64,000 bases of DNA, taken from positions 116,371,409 through 116,435,408 of the forward strand of contig CM039462.1 of assembly GCA_022414725.1 (NCBI GenBank). The letters run 5' to 3'. The translations under genes and the position numbers were made by a program. Shown here in pieces: positions 39,399 through 47,765 of this stretch. The stretch comes from Microglena sp. YARC (Eukaryota; Chlorophyta; Chlorophyceae; Chlamydomonadales; Chlamydomonadaceae). The stretch's first letter is position 1. The number at the start of each line of letters is the position of its first letter. The notes under the pieces were generated by a model that saw only the letters and a program-made list of their open reading frames with translations, did not search any database and was not told where the DNA came from.

Positions 39399-40016
39399 TC
39401 AGAATTTGGGATTCTTCCTCATGTTGTAACTTGGCACCGTTTGTAGCAACCTAAAATGCGTGATTCTCCCACTCAATAAAACCCACCTGCCGTTCCTGCA
39501 CCATGTTGCAAAACATTCGCAGTTGGCCTCATTTGCATCGTACTTGATGCCCTGCATGTACGGGTCCTGTGTCGCCCACATCGCGATAGAGCGTGTCTGA
39601 GACTTCCATGCATCGTTGTCGCCATCATACTGCAACACCGCAGTTGCATCGATCGAAACTTTCGGTGGCTCACTGCTTGATGTGTCTCCAGTCATCTTGA
39701 TGATCAACTCGTTGTTAGCTGCAACCAGACTTAAGGCCACAAACTCTTCCAACTCGACCACGCTTATGTTTCCTTTCGGGTGCATTTGCACCACACGATC
39801 ATCATCCACCATGATGCCGTGATGCCAGATCTGCCCAAACTTAGTAGGTGTGCATGACCGTTCAATGACCGTGCGTACCGCGATGTGGTCGCCAGCCTGT
39901 GCGAGCTTTGCCAACTTCAGTGGGTGGCACGGAACCGTGCTCACCGGCGAAAGATTCAAACCCATTGTCCGTAGAAGTGGTTGACAAACATTCAGCTTTG
40001 CCTCTGCTTGCTCCAT
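39399..40016 (-). CDS. LRAT-domain (NlpC/P60-like acyltransferase/phospholipase) protein 1
   Basis: 205 residues from ATG 40016. The LRAT fold is indicated by AGDHIAVRT, HHGIMVDDDRVVQMHP (catalytic His region) and EANCECFATWCRNG (Cys of the NC-x-x-F motif). Family members such as LRAT and HRASLS/PLA2G16 are thiol acyltransferases or phospholipases on membranes. A long insert (about residues 105-165) separates His and Cys motifs. A second LRAT gene lies at 49931 with the NCSHF form. The C-terminus runs up to an IS630-B remnant. Role in the virus unknown. Confidence 0.75.
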   Translation of the reverse strand: MEQAEAKLNVCQPLLRTMGLNLSPVSTVPCHPLKLAKLAQAGDHIAVRTVIERSCTPTKFGQIWHHGIMVDDDRVVQMHPKGNISVVELEEFVALSLVAANNELIIKMTGDTSSSEPPKVSIDATAVLQYDGDNDAWKSQTRSIAMWATQDPYMQGIKYDANEANCECFATWCRNGRWVLLSGRITHFRLLQTVPSYNMRKNPKF

Positions 40017-40071
40017 CTGCCATACATACAATGTTCACACAATAATGTGTGAAGTCAAAAATCGCATTGAC

Positions 40072-40288
40072 TACAGTCGGCGGAACAGTAAAATGAAACA
40101 TCCCAATAAACGGAGTTCCCAAAAGTCCGCGTGTATGTGTTTTTTCTACTCACTACAGATCCCGAGTCCCCAAAAGTCCGCGTGTATGTGTGTTGTCTAC
40201 TCACTACAGATCCCGAGTCCCCAAAAGTCCTCGTGTATGTGTTTTGTCTTCTCACTACGCTTAAGTCGACATCGTTCCGCCGACTGTA
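40072..40288. mobile_element. IS630-B-type MITE with three Fanzor-3'-end-like units
   Basis: Flanked by TA on both sides with perfect 13-bp inverted ends (CAGTCGGCGGAAC / GTTCCGCCGACTG), the same ends as the IS630-B transposase element. Inside are three tandem units of ~51 bp (about 40111, 40161 and 40212), each with CCGAGTCCCCAAAAGTCC..GTGTATGTGT. The third resembles positions 23012-23066 across the Fanzor stop codon almost base for base. No coding capacity. Confidence 0.85.
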
Positions 40289-40299
40289 ATGGTCGCTCT

Positions 40300-40390
40300 G
40301 TGACTCTGTGAGTCGACTCGACATGTTCCGCCGTGATGCGAGAGGTCGGTCGCCATGTGACTCGCACTCAATTCTTTGACAGGACCACCG
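40300..40390. repeat. TGACTCGACTCGACA..CCGCCGTGATGCGAGAGGTCG repeat
   Basis: One copy of a ~53-bp repeat that also occurs at 44755-44880 and as a tandem run at 47555-47760; a partial copy is at 18820-18870. Confidence 0.75.
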
Positions 40391-40394
40391 CATC

Positions 40395-40874
40395 TTATTG
40401 TGTACCTGGTTCCTGACAGGTATGCGCAACTCTTTTCATGTCAGTACTCCACCAATTAGGGATATCTGTCACTGCCCCACACTCTGCCAGTTTAATGGCA
40501 AAACTTGAAGACCACTTCCCGAGCAGGAACGTCTTTTTCAAAACACACATGTACTGCCATGGTGTGTAGTACGGATGTAAGCTATCGTCACATTTGTGAC
40601 AGGGTGTATTCAGCTCCTTTGCATCAGTTCGGTCTAGCAAGTTGTCGAGAGCTTTCATGGAATCGGTCATCCCCCACCATGCATCTGAATGTTGAACCAG
40701 GATCCCCTTTTGTTCCGACTCTTTGTATGCCCTCACCAGTGCATCTTCCACGCACCTGATTCCAATACCCATGTTGCTGTAGATAAGTCCATCAAGCGTG
40801 TGCTCTTGTGATGCGTCGCCACTTGCTATGTTCTTCAAATAGTTCTTGATTTCGCTTAGCTGTAATAAAGCCAT
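40395..40874 (-). CDS. hypothetical protein, 159 aa
   Basis: ATG 40874, intact. Begins MALLQLSEIKNYLKNIASGD and contains a Cys pair (TPCHKCDDSLHPYY) and tryptophans (DAWWGM, IPNWWS). Composition convincing; no family recognised. It ends against the repeat block at 40300-40390. Confidence 0.55.
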   Translation of the reverse strand: MALLQLSEIKNYLKNIASGDASQEHTLDGLIYSNMGIGIRCVEDALVRAYKESEQKGILVQHSDAWWGMTDSMKALDNLLDRTDAKELNTPCHKCDDSLHPYYTPWQYMCVLKKTFLLGKWSSSFAIKLAECGAVTDIPNWWSTDMKRVAHTCQEPGTQ

Positions 40875-41139
40875 TTTCCCTCACCATATACTATTTTCCA
40901 CCTGAAGGAAACGTAGTGTGGCAAGTGCCCAAGTTGAGCCTTACGACCCGACTGCGATAACCCAAGAAGAAATCCAGCCTAAATCCTGATGGCATGTGGC
41001 ATCAGAGCAGAGCAGTTCAGAGTGGGCAAGATCAACCAACAAAGCGGGCAGGGTGTGGGGAGATCATCCCATTGCATTTGGTCCTGCTTTGGCTGGACTG
41101 TATCATGACACCCCGTTGAACAATTTTACACATCATTCC

Positions 41140-41290
41140 ATCCCGGCCGATTTTTTTAAATTTCTAATCAGGATTTAGAGCCTCCTGAAAGACTCGCTAG
41201 CTTGAGACATCAGCACCAAGGAATCGCAAATCCGCTCCATACCATGTTTCGCAACCAGTCAAAATCGGCCGGGCGGCAGGAACGCCCATT
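41140..41290 (+). mobile_element. 166-bp MITE lacking its first 15 bases
   Basis: Begins inside the left terminal repeat (TCCCGGCCGATTTTTTTAAA) and is complete to CCCATT at 41290. It has inserted at, and now forms, the 3' end of the LRR gene. No target duplication can be seen because the left end is missing. Confidence 0.9.
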
Positions 41291-42679
41291 GTACGTCAAC
41301 GAAGTGAGTCCTTCCAGCGGTGATATGTCGTCCACGTCGGTGTTCGAAATGTCGAGGTGAACCAACGAAGTGAGTCCTGCCAGCGGTGATATGTCGTCCA
41401 CGTCGGTGTTCGAAATGTCCAGGTGCACCAATGAAGTGAGTCCTGCCAGTGGTGATATGTCTTCCACGTCGGTGCCCTTCATGTTCAGGTGAATCAACGA
41501 AGCGAGTCCTGCCAGTGGTGATATGTCTTCCACGTCGGTGCCCTTCATGTTCAGGTGAATCAACGAAGCGAGTCCTGCCAGTGGTGATATGTCTTTCACA
41601 CGTGTGCCCTTCATGTTCAGGTGAATCAACGAAGCGAGTCCTGCCAGCGGCGATATGTCGAGCACCTTGCTCCGGCGACAAGACGAAATGGAGCCGGACA
41701 TCGGTACTCGGTCTTCGACCACACATGTGTACGCCATGTTCAGATGAACCAACGAAGTGAGGCCGGACAGTAGTGATATAGAGGGTACACGTGTGCCCTC
41801 CATGTTCAGGTGAAGCAACGCAGTGATACCGGACACCGGTGAGATGTCTTCGAGCTTGTATTTGAGATGCGAAATGTCGAGGTGAATCAACGAATTGAGG
41901 GCGGACAGAGATGATAGGTATTCCACGTCGGTGCCCTCCATGTTGAGGTGAATCAACGAAGTGAGTCCTGCCATCTGTGATAATACGTGTTCGCCCACCC
42001 GTGTGTACGCCATGTTCAGATGAACCAATGCGTTGAGTCCGGAAAGCTGTGATATGTCTTCTAGTTTGTTTCCGATATGCGAAATGTTGAGGTGAACCAA
42101 CGCATTGAGTCTGGAAATCGCTGATAATGGGTGTTTGTCCAAGTACGTGAGGTGTGAAATATCTAGGTGAATCAACGAAGTGAGACCGGACAGCGGTGAT
42201 ATGTCGGTCACAAGTGTGTGCGAAATGTCTAGGTGCGTCAACGAAGTGAGTCCGGAAAGCGGTGATAATAGCTCTTCGTCCACGTAGGTGTGCGCCATGT
42301 TCAGGTGCGTCAACGAAGTGAGTCCGTACAGTGGCGATATGTCGGTCACGTAGGTGTTCGATATGTCCAGGTGAACCAACGAAGTGAGGCCGGACAGCGG
42401 CGATATGTCTTCGATCTTGTCTTCGATCTCCCACATTGATTGGTAGGGTACGTCCTTCCCCCGATTGATACCGATTTTCAACTCTTCGAGCCTGCAAATG
42501 CGTGATACATAGTCCAAACTTTTATAATGTCTCAGGTGGATCCTTGTGACACACCGGGGTGCGACGCATCTCCACTGTTTGCTAACGAGAGCCACTTGTT
42601 GGAGGTGGCATTCGTTCAAAATCGCATTGGCTAGAATGATCTCCAATACATCTTCATTGATTTCGTCAAAGGAACTCAT
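41210..42679 (-). CDS. F-box/leucine-rich-repeat protein
   Basis: 489 residues from ATG 42679. Residues 1-60 form an F-box (FDEINEDVLEIILANAIL..VALVSKQWRCVAPR). Residues ~85-460 are about 16 LRR units of the DISPLAGLTSLVHLDISNTD type, 22-25 residues each, evenly spaced, like internalin-type LRRs. Adjacent units near the 3' end are almost identical in DNA, showing recent expansion. The last ~27 residues are encoded by the MITE at 41140-41290. F-box/LRR proteins act as substrate receptors of SCF ubiquitin ligases (family knowledge); use against host proteins is inference. Confidence 0.85.
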   Translation of the reverse strand: MSSFDEINEDVLEIILANAILNECHLQQVALVSKQWRCVAPRCVTRIHLRHYKSLDYVSRICRLEELKIGINRGKDVPYQSMWEIEDKIEDISPLSGLTSLVHLDISNTYVTDISPLYGLTSLTHLNMAHTYVDEELLSPLSGLTSLTHLDISHTLVTDISPLSGLTSLIHLDISHLTYLDKHPLSAISRLNALVHLNISHIGNKLEDISQLSGLNALVHLNMAYTRVGEHVLSQMAGLTSLIHLNMEGTDVEYLSSLSALNSLIHLDISHLKYKLEDISPVSGITALLHLNMEGTRVPSISLLSGLTSLVHLNMAYTCVVEDRVPMSGSISSCRRSKVLDISPLAGLASLIHLNMKGTRVKDISPLAGLASLIHLNMKGTDVEDISPLAGLASLIHLNMKGTDVEDISPLAGLTSLVHLDISNTDVDDISPLAGLTSLVHLDISNTDVDDISPLEGLTSLTYNGRSCRPADFDWLRNMVWSGFAIPWC

Positions 42680-42978
42680 TCGTTTGTGAAGTGTGCTGTG
42701 CTGATGGTTGTTTATACTGAAGAATGGTTGTTTACACTTAATTCGAGGACTACGATACGAGACGATGAGGGACGAGAATCCGCCACCGCATCCGTGTGTG
42801 TGTCATGAATGGACGGACGAACGGACGGACGGTGTGGATGCGACAGTTTCCCGCCGTTTGCGTGTGTACGTGTATAATGACTTGACAGGTGCCGCCGTGT
42901 GTCCCTCGATTCCTCTTTCATACTCCCGACATAGTTGTCGAGCAGAATTCTGCTTGAAGACAACACATCGGAACGCCA
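42680..42978. repeat. intergenic repeat block with double-hairpin element
   Basis: Contains a short duplication (GAAGAATGGTTGTTTA), GGACGGACGGTGTGGATGCG..CCGCCGTTTGCGTGTG (also at 10937, 32060, 49555 and 52765) and the palindrome TCGAGCAGAATTCTGCTTGA at 42938-42957. Confidence 0.8.
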
Positions 42979-43881
42979 AAGCGTTCCAGTTAGAAAGAAG
43001 CTCAAGCGTTACAGTGCAAATGCGTGATAATGCGTATTCCAAAATAAAAATACTGGCATTGTCCATTATTACTACTGAGTTATTGCACAAACTCAATGAT
43101 TCAATAAATGCAACGAAGTCCTTCTTCTTCACAGAATGGGCGTTCCTGCCTCCCGGCCGATTTTTTTAAATTTATAATCAGGATTTAGAGCCTCCTGAAC
43201 GACTCGCTAGCTTGAGACATCAGCACAAAGGAATCACAAATCCGCTCCAGACCATGTTTCGCAACCAGTCAAAATCGGCCGGGAGGCAGGAACGCCCATT
43301 ACAGATCCTTTCTTCACAACGAACTCTTTCCTACCATCTGAAAAAACTGCCATCAACAAACTGTGGTGTACCCACCCACCAGTAGTTTTAACGATAACAG
43401 GTTTTACTACAGGGGAATACCCATAATGTGGCTTGAGACGCTCACTAAACCCACATTCGTCAACTGATACTAAAATTTTCCCAGCATTGATTGTCTCCGT
43501 GTATCTACTACAAAATTCATTGACAAGTGGAACTAAGTCTCCTTTACATTGTCCACGGAGTTTGCTCCTTTTTCTTGTAAAACCAATGATTTTTATGAAA
43601 CGATACACTGTTTTACTTGATAATCTTACATTGTGAGTACTTTTGAAAAAAGCAACAACGCCTCTTGCGGTTGTGCATTGAGTTGACAATAAAAACGATT
43701 TTAACAAATCCTTATTCGTCTCAAAAAGGTTGCTTACAAATTCACGTCGTTTTCGATTTACACCAAAGCGTTTCCATCTCCACAGAGTAGAACGACTGAT
43801 GTTCGTAAACACAGAAGTTTTTAACACACCCAATTCAGAAACCATTCTTAACGCCAATTTTCTAACGGCGATGTCGTACAT
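42979..43881 (-). pseudogene. IS630-B transposase, split by a MITE and 3'-truncated
   Basis: From ATG 43881 the first ~194 residues carry a DNA-binding N-terminus (SRSTLWRWKRFG) and the first catalytic Asp in ILVSVDECGF (Asp141). The MITE at 43135-43300 then interrupts the gene; on its other side the same frame resumes with the second catalytic Asp (VVIMDNASIF). Removing the MITE and one ACAG copy brings the two parts into one frame. The segment with the catalytic Glu is missing, replaced from about 42980 by the double-hairpin repeat. Thus inactive. A different lineage from the transposase at 25140. Confidence 0.85.
43135..43300 (+). mobile_element. 166-bp MITE inserted in IS630-B transposase, target duplication ACAG
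   Basis: Complete element with ACAG at 43131-43134 and 43301-43304. The host reading frame is continuous when the element and one ACAG are left out, so this is a clean and probably recent insertion. Confidence 0.95.
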
Positions 43882-44711
43882 TTATTTCCATCTGATATAT
43901 GTTTCATTTTACTGTTCCGCCGAATGTAGTCGACATCTGTGCTACTTTGGTGATGTACCCTCCGAAAGTTTCCTACTCTTTTTTCATTTTCTGCGAGATG
44001 AAAGAAATAGATGTTTTTACCTAGAATCGCGAAAACGATCTTCTTGAAGCACCCTTCTACCTTTTCGATCTCGGCAAACATGATCTCGGCAACGTGTTTA
44101 GGTGGACACCCGAACGCCCCGCATCCCCAAGCTCCTAATAAGATGCTGTCATGTCCGTACTTGTGAGCTACACTCAATACGAGTCTCACCTTTTCGCGAA
44201 ACAATTGACTGTCTTTCTCTGAGAACCTGTTGTCCACCAGCTGTGGCATGGAAATGCACGGACATGCCAAGAAGGATGCCGATTTAGAAAACTTCAGGAA
44301 CTCGAATCCGTCTCTCTCGCACTCCCTGATGATGTCGACGTCGAACGATACAACAGCTTCCCTTTCTCCGATCGGGTAAAACGACCTCGAGAGATGACGA
44401 TGGTAGTTCGTCCTCCGGAACAACGACTCTTCCTGCATCCCACCTCCACAAGACACGCACCCCCCAGGATTATGTATGTCCGCCATGTTCAAGACGAGCG
44501 GGTGCATACCTTGCTCTATAAGGTCTAGGGTCGCATCTACTGTGTCCATGTCTATGACACGGATATCGGTCCGCATCGTACCATATTTCGTGCGATCAAA
44601 CTCGAGGGAAGGATCGTACGAAACTTTCAAAGAAGCACGAGGAGGGACATGATCCTCGAAGATCCGAATGTTTTCGTGCCACACACGTACTCTCCTTTCA
44701 AAATCCTCCAT
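43848..44711 (-). CDS. microbial-type poly(ADP-ribose) glycohydrolase (DUF2263, macrodomain-like)
   Basis: 287 residues from ATG 44711 (frame open upstream with TTG). The family signature is clear: VLNMADIHNPGGCVSCGGGM, then QEESLFRRTNYHRHL, and in the C-terminal half LLGAWGCGAFGCPPKHVAEI. Bacterial-type PARGs remove ADP-ribose chains from proteins and can counter ADP-ribosylation-based defence; the substrate here is unknown. The last ~35 residues (from about YIRRNSKMKHI) are encoded by the IS630-B terminal repeat, and the frame overlaps the transposase start, so the natural C-terminus was replaced. Confidence 0.85.
   Translation of the reverse strand: MEDFERRVRVWHENIRIFEDHVPPRASLKVSYDPSLEFDRTKYGTMRTDIRVIDMDTVDATLDLIEQGMHPLVLNMADIHNPGGCVSCGGGMQEESLFRRTNYHRHLSRSFYPIGEREAVVSFDVDIIRECERDGFEFLKFSKSASFLACPCISMPQLVDNRFSEKDSQLFREKVRLVLSVAHKYGHDSILLGAWGCGAFGCPPKHVAEIMFAEIEKVEGCFKKIVFAILGKNIYFFHLAENEKRVGNFRRVHHQSSTDVDYIRRNSKMKHISDGNKCTTSPLENWR
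43881..43928 (-). mobile_element. IS630-B element terminus
   Basis: TA (43927-43928) followed, on the minus strand, by CATTCGGCGGAACAGTAAAA and TGAAACATATATCAGATGG up to the transposase ATG; one base differs from the CAGTCGGCGGAAC consensus. The opposite end is not found. Confidence 0.8.
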
Positions 44712-44754
44712 ACCTGTCTTGTTTGTAAGAAAGATCTTCTTATACGATGCCTGA

Positions 44755-44880
44755 TGCGAGTGGTCGCTCTGTGACTCTGTGAGTCGACTCGACAAGTTCC
44801 GCCGTGATGCGAGAGGTCGCTCTGTGATGTGACACGAATCGACAGGTGCCGCCGTGATGCGAGAGGTCGCCGTGTGGACC
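44755..44880. repeat. CCGCCGTGATGCGAGAGGTCG repeat, two and a half units
   Basis: Tandem copies of the ~53-bp unit also seen at 40300 and 47555. Lies between the PARG and D5 genes. Confidence 0.8.
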
Positions 44881-44884
44881 TACA

Positions 44885-46546
44885 TTATAACAATCGATTA
44901 TTTACACCATCATGTATCCTTTGAAAACCCCTCTCAAATTTTCGTTTCTCTAGGTGACGTCCCAGGTCCGTCTCTTGCTGTAGGTGAAGTTCCAGGTCCG
45001 TGTCCGTCTCTTCTCTTAGGTGACGTTCCAGTTCCAGGTCCATTCCCGTGTCCGGGCTGGCCGCGGCGACGTGCTCTTCGACGAACATAGCCACGGCGTC
45101 GTTCGCGTTCAAGTACATCGCACTGGTCTTCTTTAACGAATCGGGCATATCGAACTTGTACTCGTATGCAAACGCGTGTAGAAGGGTGCGTAGGAACTCC
45201 ATGCGCATCGCTCCGTCGTCTGCCTTGAATGACTCTACAAGCCCTGCGTCTCGTGGGAAGAGGAATTTGGAGGCGTCCGCATCATCCTCGTCCACAAACC
45301 GACTGACGTAGTCGAGTTTTCGTATCCGTCGTTGGACTCCCGCGTCAGAACAGTCGACCATCGTCGGTGCGTCGCACATGATGTGTATCTTGTGTTGCGG
45401 GCGGAAGTCTACGATGTCGATGGAGTGCAAGAGGCGGTGGGTGATGCCTTCCACACCGGTCTTGTGTTGCGGGCGGAGGAAGCTTACAATGGCGCTGGAG
45501 TGCAATACACCGGTGGTGATGGCTTCCCCACCGGTCGTCATATCCTTGAGGACTCCGGAATTTAAGACTTCGTCGTGGTTTGGCTCTGTGCAATACATAA
45601 TGCGGACCCCCTTCCGCGTAGAAAACTGTGGTATCGGGCTACCTGGATCGATGCGTTTCTTTCTTGTCAGCATTTCCACGCCGAATTTACGGATGTAGTC
45701 TCCCAATACGATCTCCATGACTTCGAAGAACTTGGTCTTCCCGTTCGAGGTGGACGCGTCGGAGCCGCTGGTGTGTACGTGAAAGAGCTCTTGTCCACTG
45801 TCTCCGTACAGCTGTCTAGCAAATGTGTGGATGAGGTATTCTCGTTGGTTGTCGTCTGGGTGCATCGTGTCCCAGTATTTTCGCACGCGGTCTGCTGATT
45901 CCTCGCACACTTCGCCAGTGTAATCGAATCCCACGGACATGGAGATCATGTCCTCAGGATGCCCTTGACGGAAGACGCCGTTTTTGAGGTCCCACACGCC
46001 GTTGTTGAACCCTAAGAGGTTTGGGTCGGCGTCGAGTTTCTTCATGAAGTCCGGGTCGTAAAAGTACTCGAGCATCTCTTGCAGTACGTTATTCTTGAAG
46101 GTCGCGTCCTGGAGGCGCGCGGTGATGTGCGCTAGCCGGTCGGCGTCGAGTTTCTTAATGAATTCCGGTTCGTAAAAGTACTCGAGCATCTCTTTCAGTA
46201 CGTTATTCTTGAAGGTCGCTTCCTGGAGGCGCGCGGTGATGTGCGCTAGGTCGGCGGAGTCGTCCTTTGTGCTCTCCTCGTTGCTCTGCATGTCGTAATC
46301 GCGTTGGGACGCTCTCTCCCTGTTCATAGCGATACTGAAGTGCTCTAGAACAACGGTGGACAGCTCGTGCTTGACGTGGATCGCGTCGACGTCCGTCTTC
46401 CATCGCCCGTCGAATACGTACCATAATAGCTTTCCGTTCGTTCTCGCGGCAGCGATGCGGTTTCCAATTATTTTTTTCGCGATGCGCGCGATCTCGTTAT
46501 GACTCCCGTTGCACGCGAGGACGTCCTCATCAATGTGTATGACCAT
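44885..46546 (-). CDS. D5-like SF3 helicase (primase-helicase family), N-terminally short
   Basis: 553 residues from ATG 46546. D5N-type segment LLGFNNGVWDLKNGVF (177-192), Walker A region SGSDASTSNGKTKFF (260-274), Walker B RIMYCTEPN (315-323) and motif C/arginine finger IMCDAPTMVDCSDAGVQRRI (389-408). Viral D5 proteins usually run 780-960 residues with an N-terminal archaeo-eukaryotic primase; that part is absent here. Two in-frame tandem duplications are visible: residues ~98-136 repeated at 137-173, and ~344-361 repeated at 367-386 inside the ATPase core, which may impair function. Replication helicase by family; activity uncertain. Confidence 0.85.
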   Translation of the reverse strand: MVIHIDEDVLACNGSHNEIARIAKKIIGNRIAAARTNGKLLWYVFDGRWKTDVDAIHVKHELSTVVLEHFSIAMNRERASQRDYDMQSNEESTKDDSADLAHITARLQEATFKNNVLKEMLEYFYEPEFIKKLDADRLAHITARLQDATFKNNVLQEMLEYFYDPDFMKKLDADPNLLGFNNGVWDLKNGVFRQGHPEDMISMSVGFDYTGEVCEESADRVRKYWDTMHPDDNQREYLIHTFARQLYGDSGQELFHVHTSGSDASTSNGKTKFFEVMEIVLGDYIRKFGVEMLTRKKRIDPGSPIPQFSTRKGVRIMYCTEPNHDEVLNSGVLKDMTTGGEAITTGVLHSSAIVSFLRPQHKTGVEGITHRLLHSIDIVDFRPQHKIHIMCDAPTMVDCSDAGVQRRIRKLDYVSRFVDEDDADASKFLFPRDAGLVESFKADDGAMRMEFLRTLLHAFAYEYKFDMPDSLKKTSAMYLNANDAVAMFVEEHVAAASPDTGMDLELERHLREETDTDLELHLQQETDLGRHLEKRKFERGFQRIHDGVNNRLL

Positions 46547-46747
46547 GACTTTTAATAATAAAAGCTAATAAATTGGAAAAGTTGGAAAACTCAGTTCCCA
46601 CAGTTCTCTTCTATTGCCTATGACTCTGTATCTTTTATGGGCATTAAATCAAGCCTTATATTAGGCAGCTACAAGAAAAGTATACAAGGGCCTAGGAACC
46701 AACAACGTATTGAGCATTGTGATGTAGCAGAGAATAATAGCAACAAC
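46547..46747. other. intergenic, AT-rich upstream of the D5 gene
   Basis: TTTTAATAATAAAAGCTAATAAATT at 46550-46574 is an AT-rich stretch immediately upstream (minus strand) of the D5 start and may serve as its promoter. Nothing else recognised. Confidence 0.3.
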
Positions 46748-46972
46748 CTATTTTATGTATGTGTCTTTCTGGATGTGAAGAGGATAATAAGGTTCGTTAA
46801 ATGCTCTTCTGCGTTGTTTACACCACTTCCACGAGACGATGGGGGGGTCGGGTGGCATGTCCTCGGTGCCGCAATCAAGGCTGTCGACGCCACCTGTCCA
46901 CACGTACTGGAAGACGACAACGGCCATCTCCCGAAAGACGGCACCTGCATCAGCTGAATTCCACTGCCCCAC
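46748..46972 (-). pseudogene. fragment of the T5orf172-type gene tail
   Basis: Encodes DAGAVFREMAVVVFQYVWTG and DSLDCGTEDMPPDPP, matching the C-terminal part of the gene at 48428-49010. The GIY-YIG-like domain is absent and there is a 30-bp deletion relative to the other copy. Followed by a double-hairpin repeat (TCAAGCAGAAGCCTGCTTGC at 47016-47035). Confidence 0.65.
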
Positions 46973-47285
46973 TCCATGGGGCCCGCGTTTCCCCTTAACA
47001 ATCCCGACATAGTTCTCAAGCAGAAGCCTGCTTGCGAAAACCGCCTTGGTGTGTGTGAAGATTAATGAATGGACGAACTGACGAGTAGGATGAGCAAGCC
47101 TCCGTATAAAGCCTCCGTGCGCTATCTATCATATCTATCTAATATATATTCATCCTATCCTATCTATCTAATGCACCGAGTATGCGACATGTTTCCTCCG
47201 TTCCGTTTGCTTCGCTCCTGCTAGAGAAAAAATAATTCAGGCCGAATTGAACAACTGTATAAAGCTTTGAGTCTGTGTGTAACTT

Positions 47286-47531
47286 ATGGATAAACTAAAC
47301 GACATAATTGCTGCCTTTTTCGAGCAATGTGAGAAGAAGTCAGGCGCCTACATGGATTACAAAATTTTAAAGATTGCTTTTTTGCAGTACATGCATAAGC
47401 ATTGTGTTCCGCTGCCATATCACTTTGACAAATTTTTTATCACTCTGTTGGAAAAGGAAGGGGTCTCGACATATGGATATGACCCGACAGTTGTAGTGGG
47501 ACTCAGATTGAGATCGTGGATTACAGACTGA
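47286..47531 (+). CDS. small winged-helix-like protein, 81 aa
   Basis: Intact from ATG 47286 (MDKLNDIIAAFFEQCEKKSG). The sequence LQYMHKHCVPLPYHFDKFFI resembles the C-terminal helical/winged-helix part of D5-type primases, here as a separate protein. Weak similarity by eye only. It is preceded by an AT-rich leader and followed by tandem repeats. Confidence 0.5.
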   Translation: MDKLNDIIAAFFEQCEKKSGAYMDYKILKIAFLQYMHKHCVPLPYHFDKFFITLLEKEGVSTYGYDPTVVVGLRLRSWITD

Positions 47532-47554
47532 TCAACGGTGGACAGCTCGTGCTT

Positions 47555-47765
47555 GACTTGGAACTTGGCCGTGTGATGTGACTCGACTCTACAGGTTCCG
47601 CCGTGATGCGAGAGGTCGCTCTGTTATGTGACTCGACACAGGTTCCGCCGCCTGATGCGAGAGGTCGCCATGTGATGTGACTCGACTCGACAGGTGCCGC
47701 CTCCTGATGCGAGAGGTCGCCATGTGATGTGACTCTACTCGACAGGTTCCGCCGTGTGTCCCGCT
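47555..47765. repeat. ~53-bp tandem repeat (CGACAGGTTCCGCCGTGATGCG)
   Basis: Four units of GTGATGTGACTCGACTC..ACAGGTTCCGCC..TGATGCGAGAGGTCGC. The run ends at a double-hairpin repeat with the palindrome TAAAGCAGAAGTCTGCTTGA (47795-47814). Confidence 0.9.

Noticed and set aside
41259..42497. 412-codon second frame inside the LRR gene
   Set aside because: It is a shadow of the LRR repeats in another frame (histidine/arginine-rich periodic sequence); the F-box/LRR frame has the start, domain order and family match.
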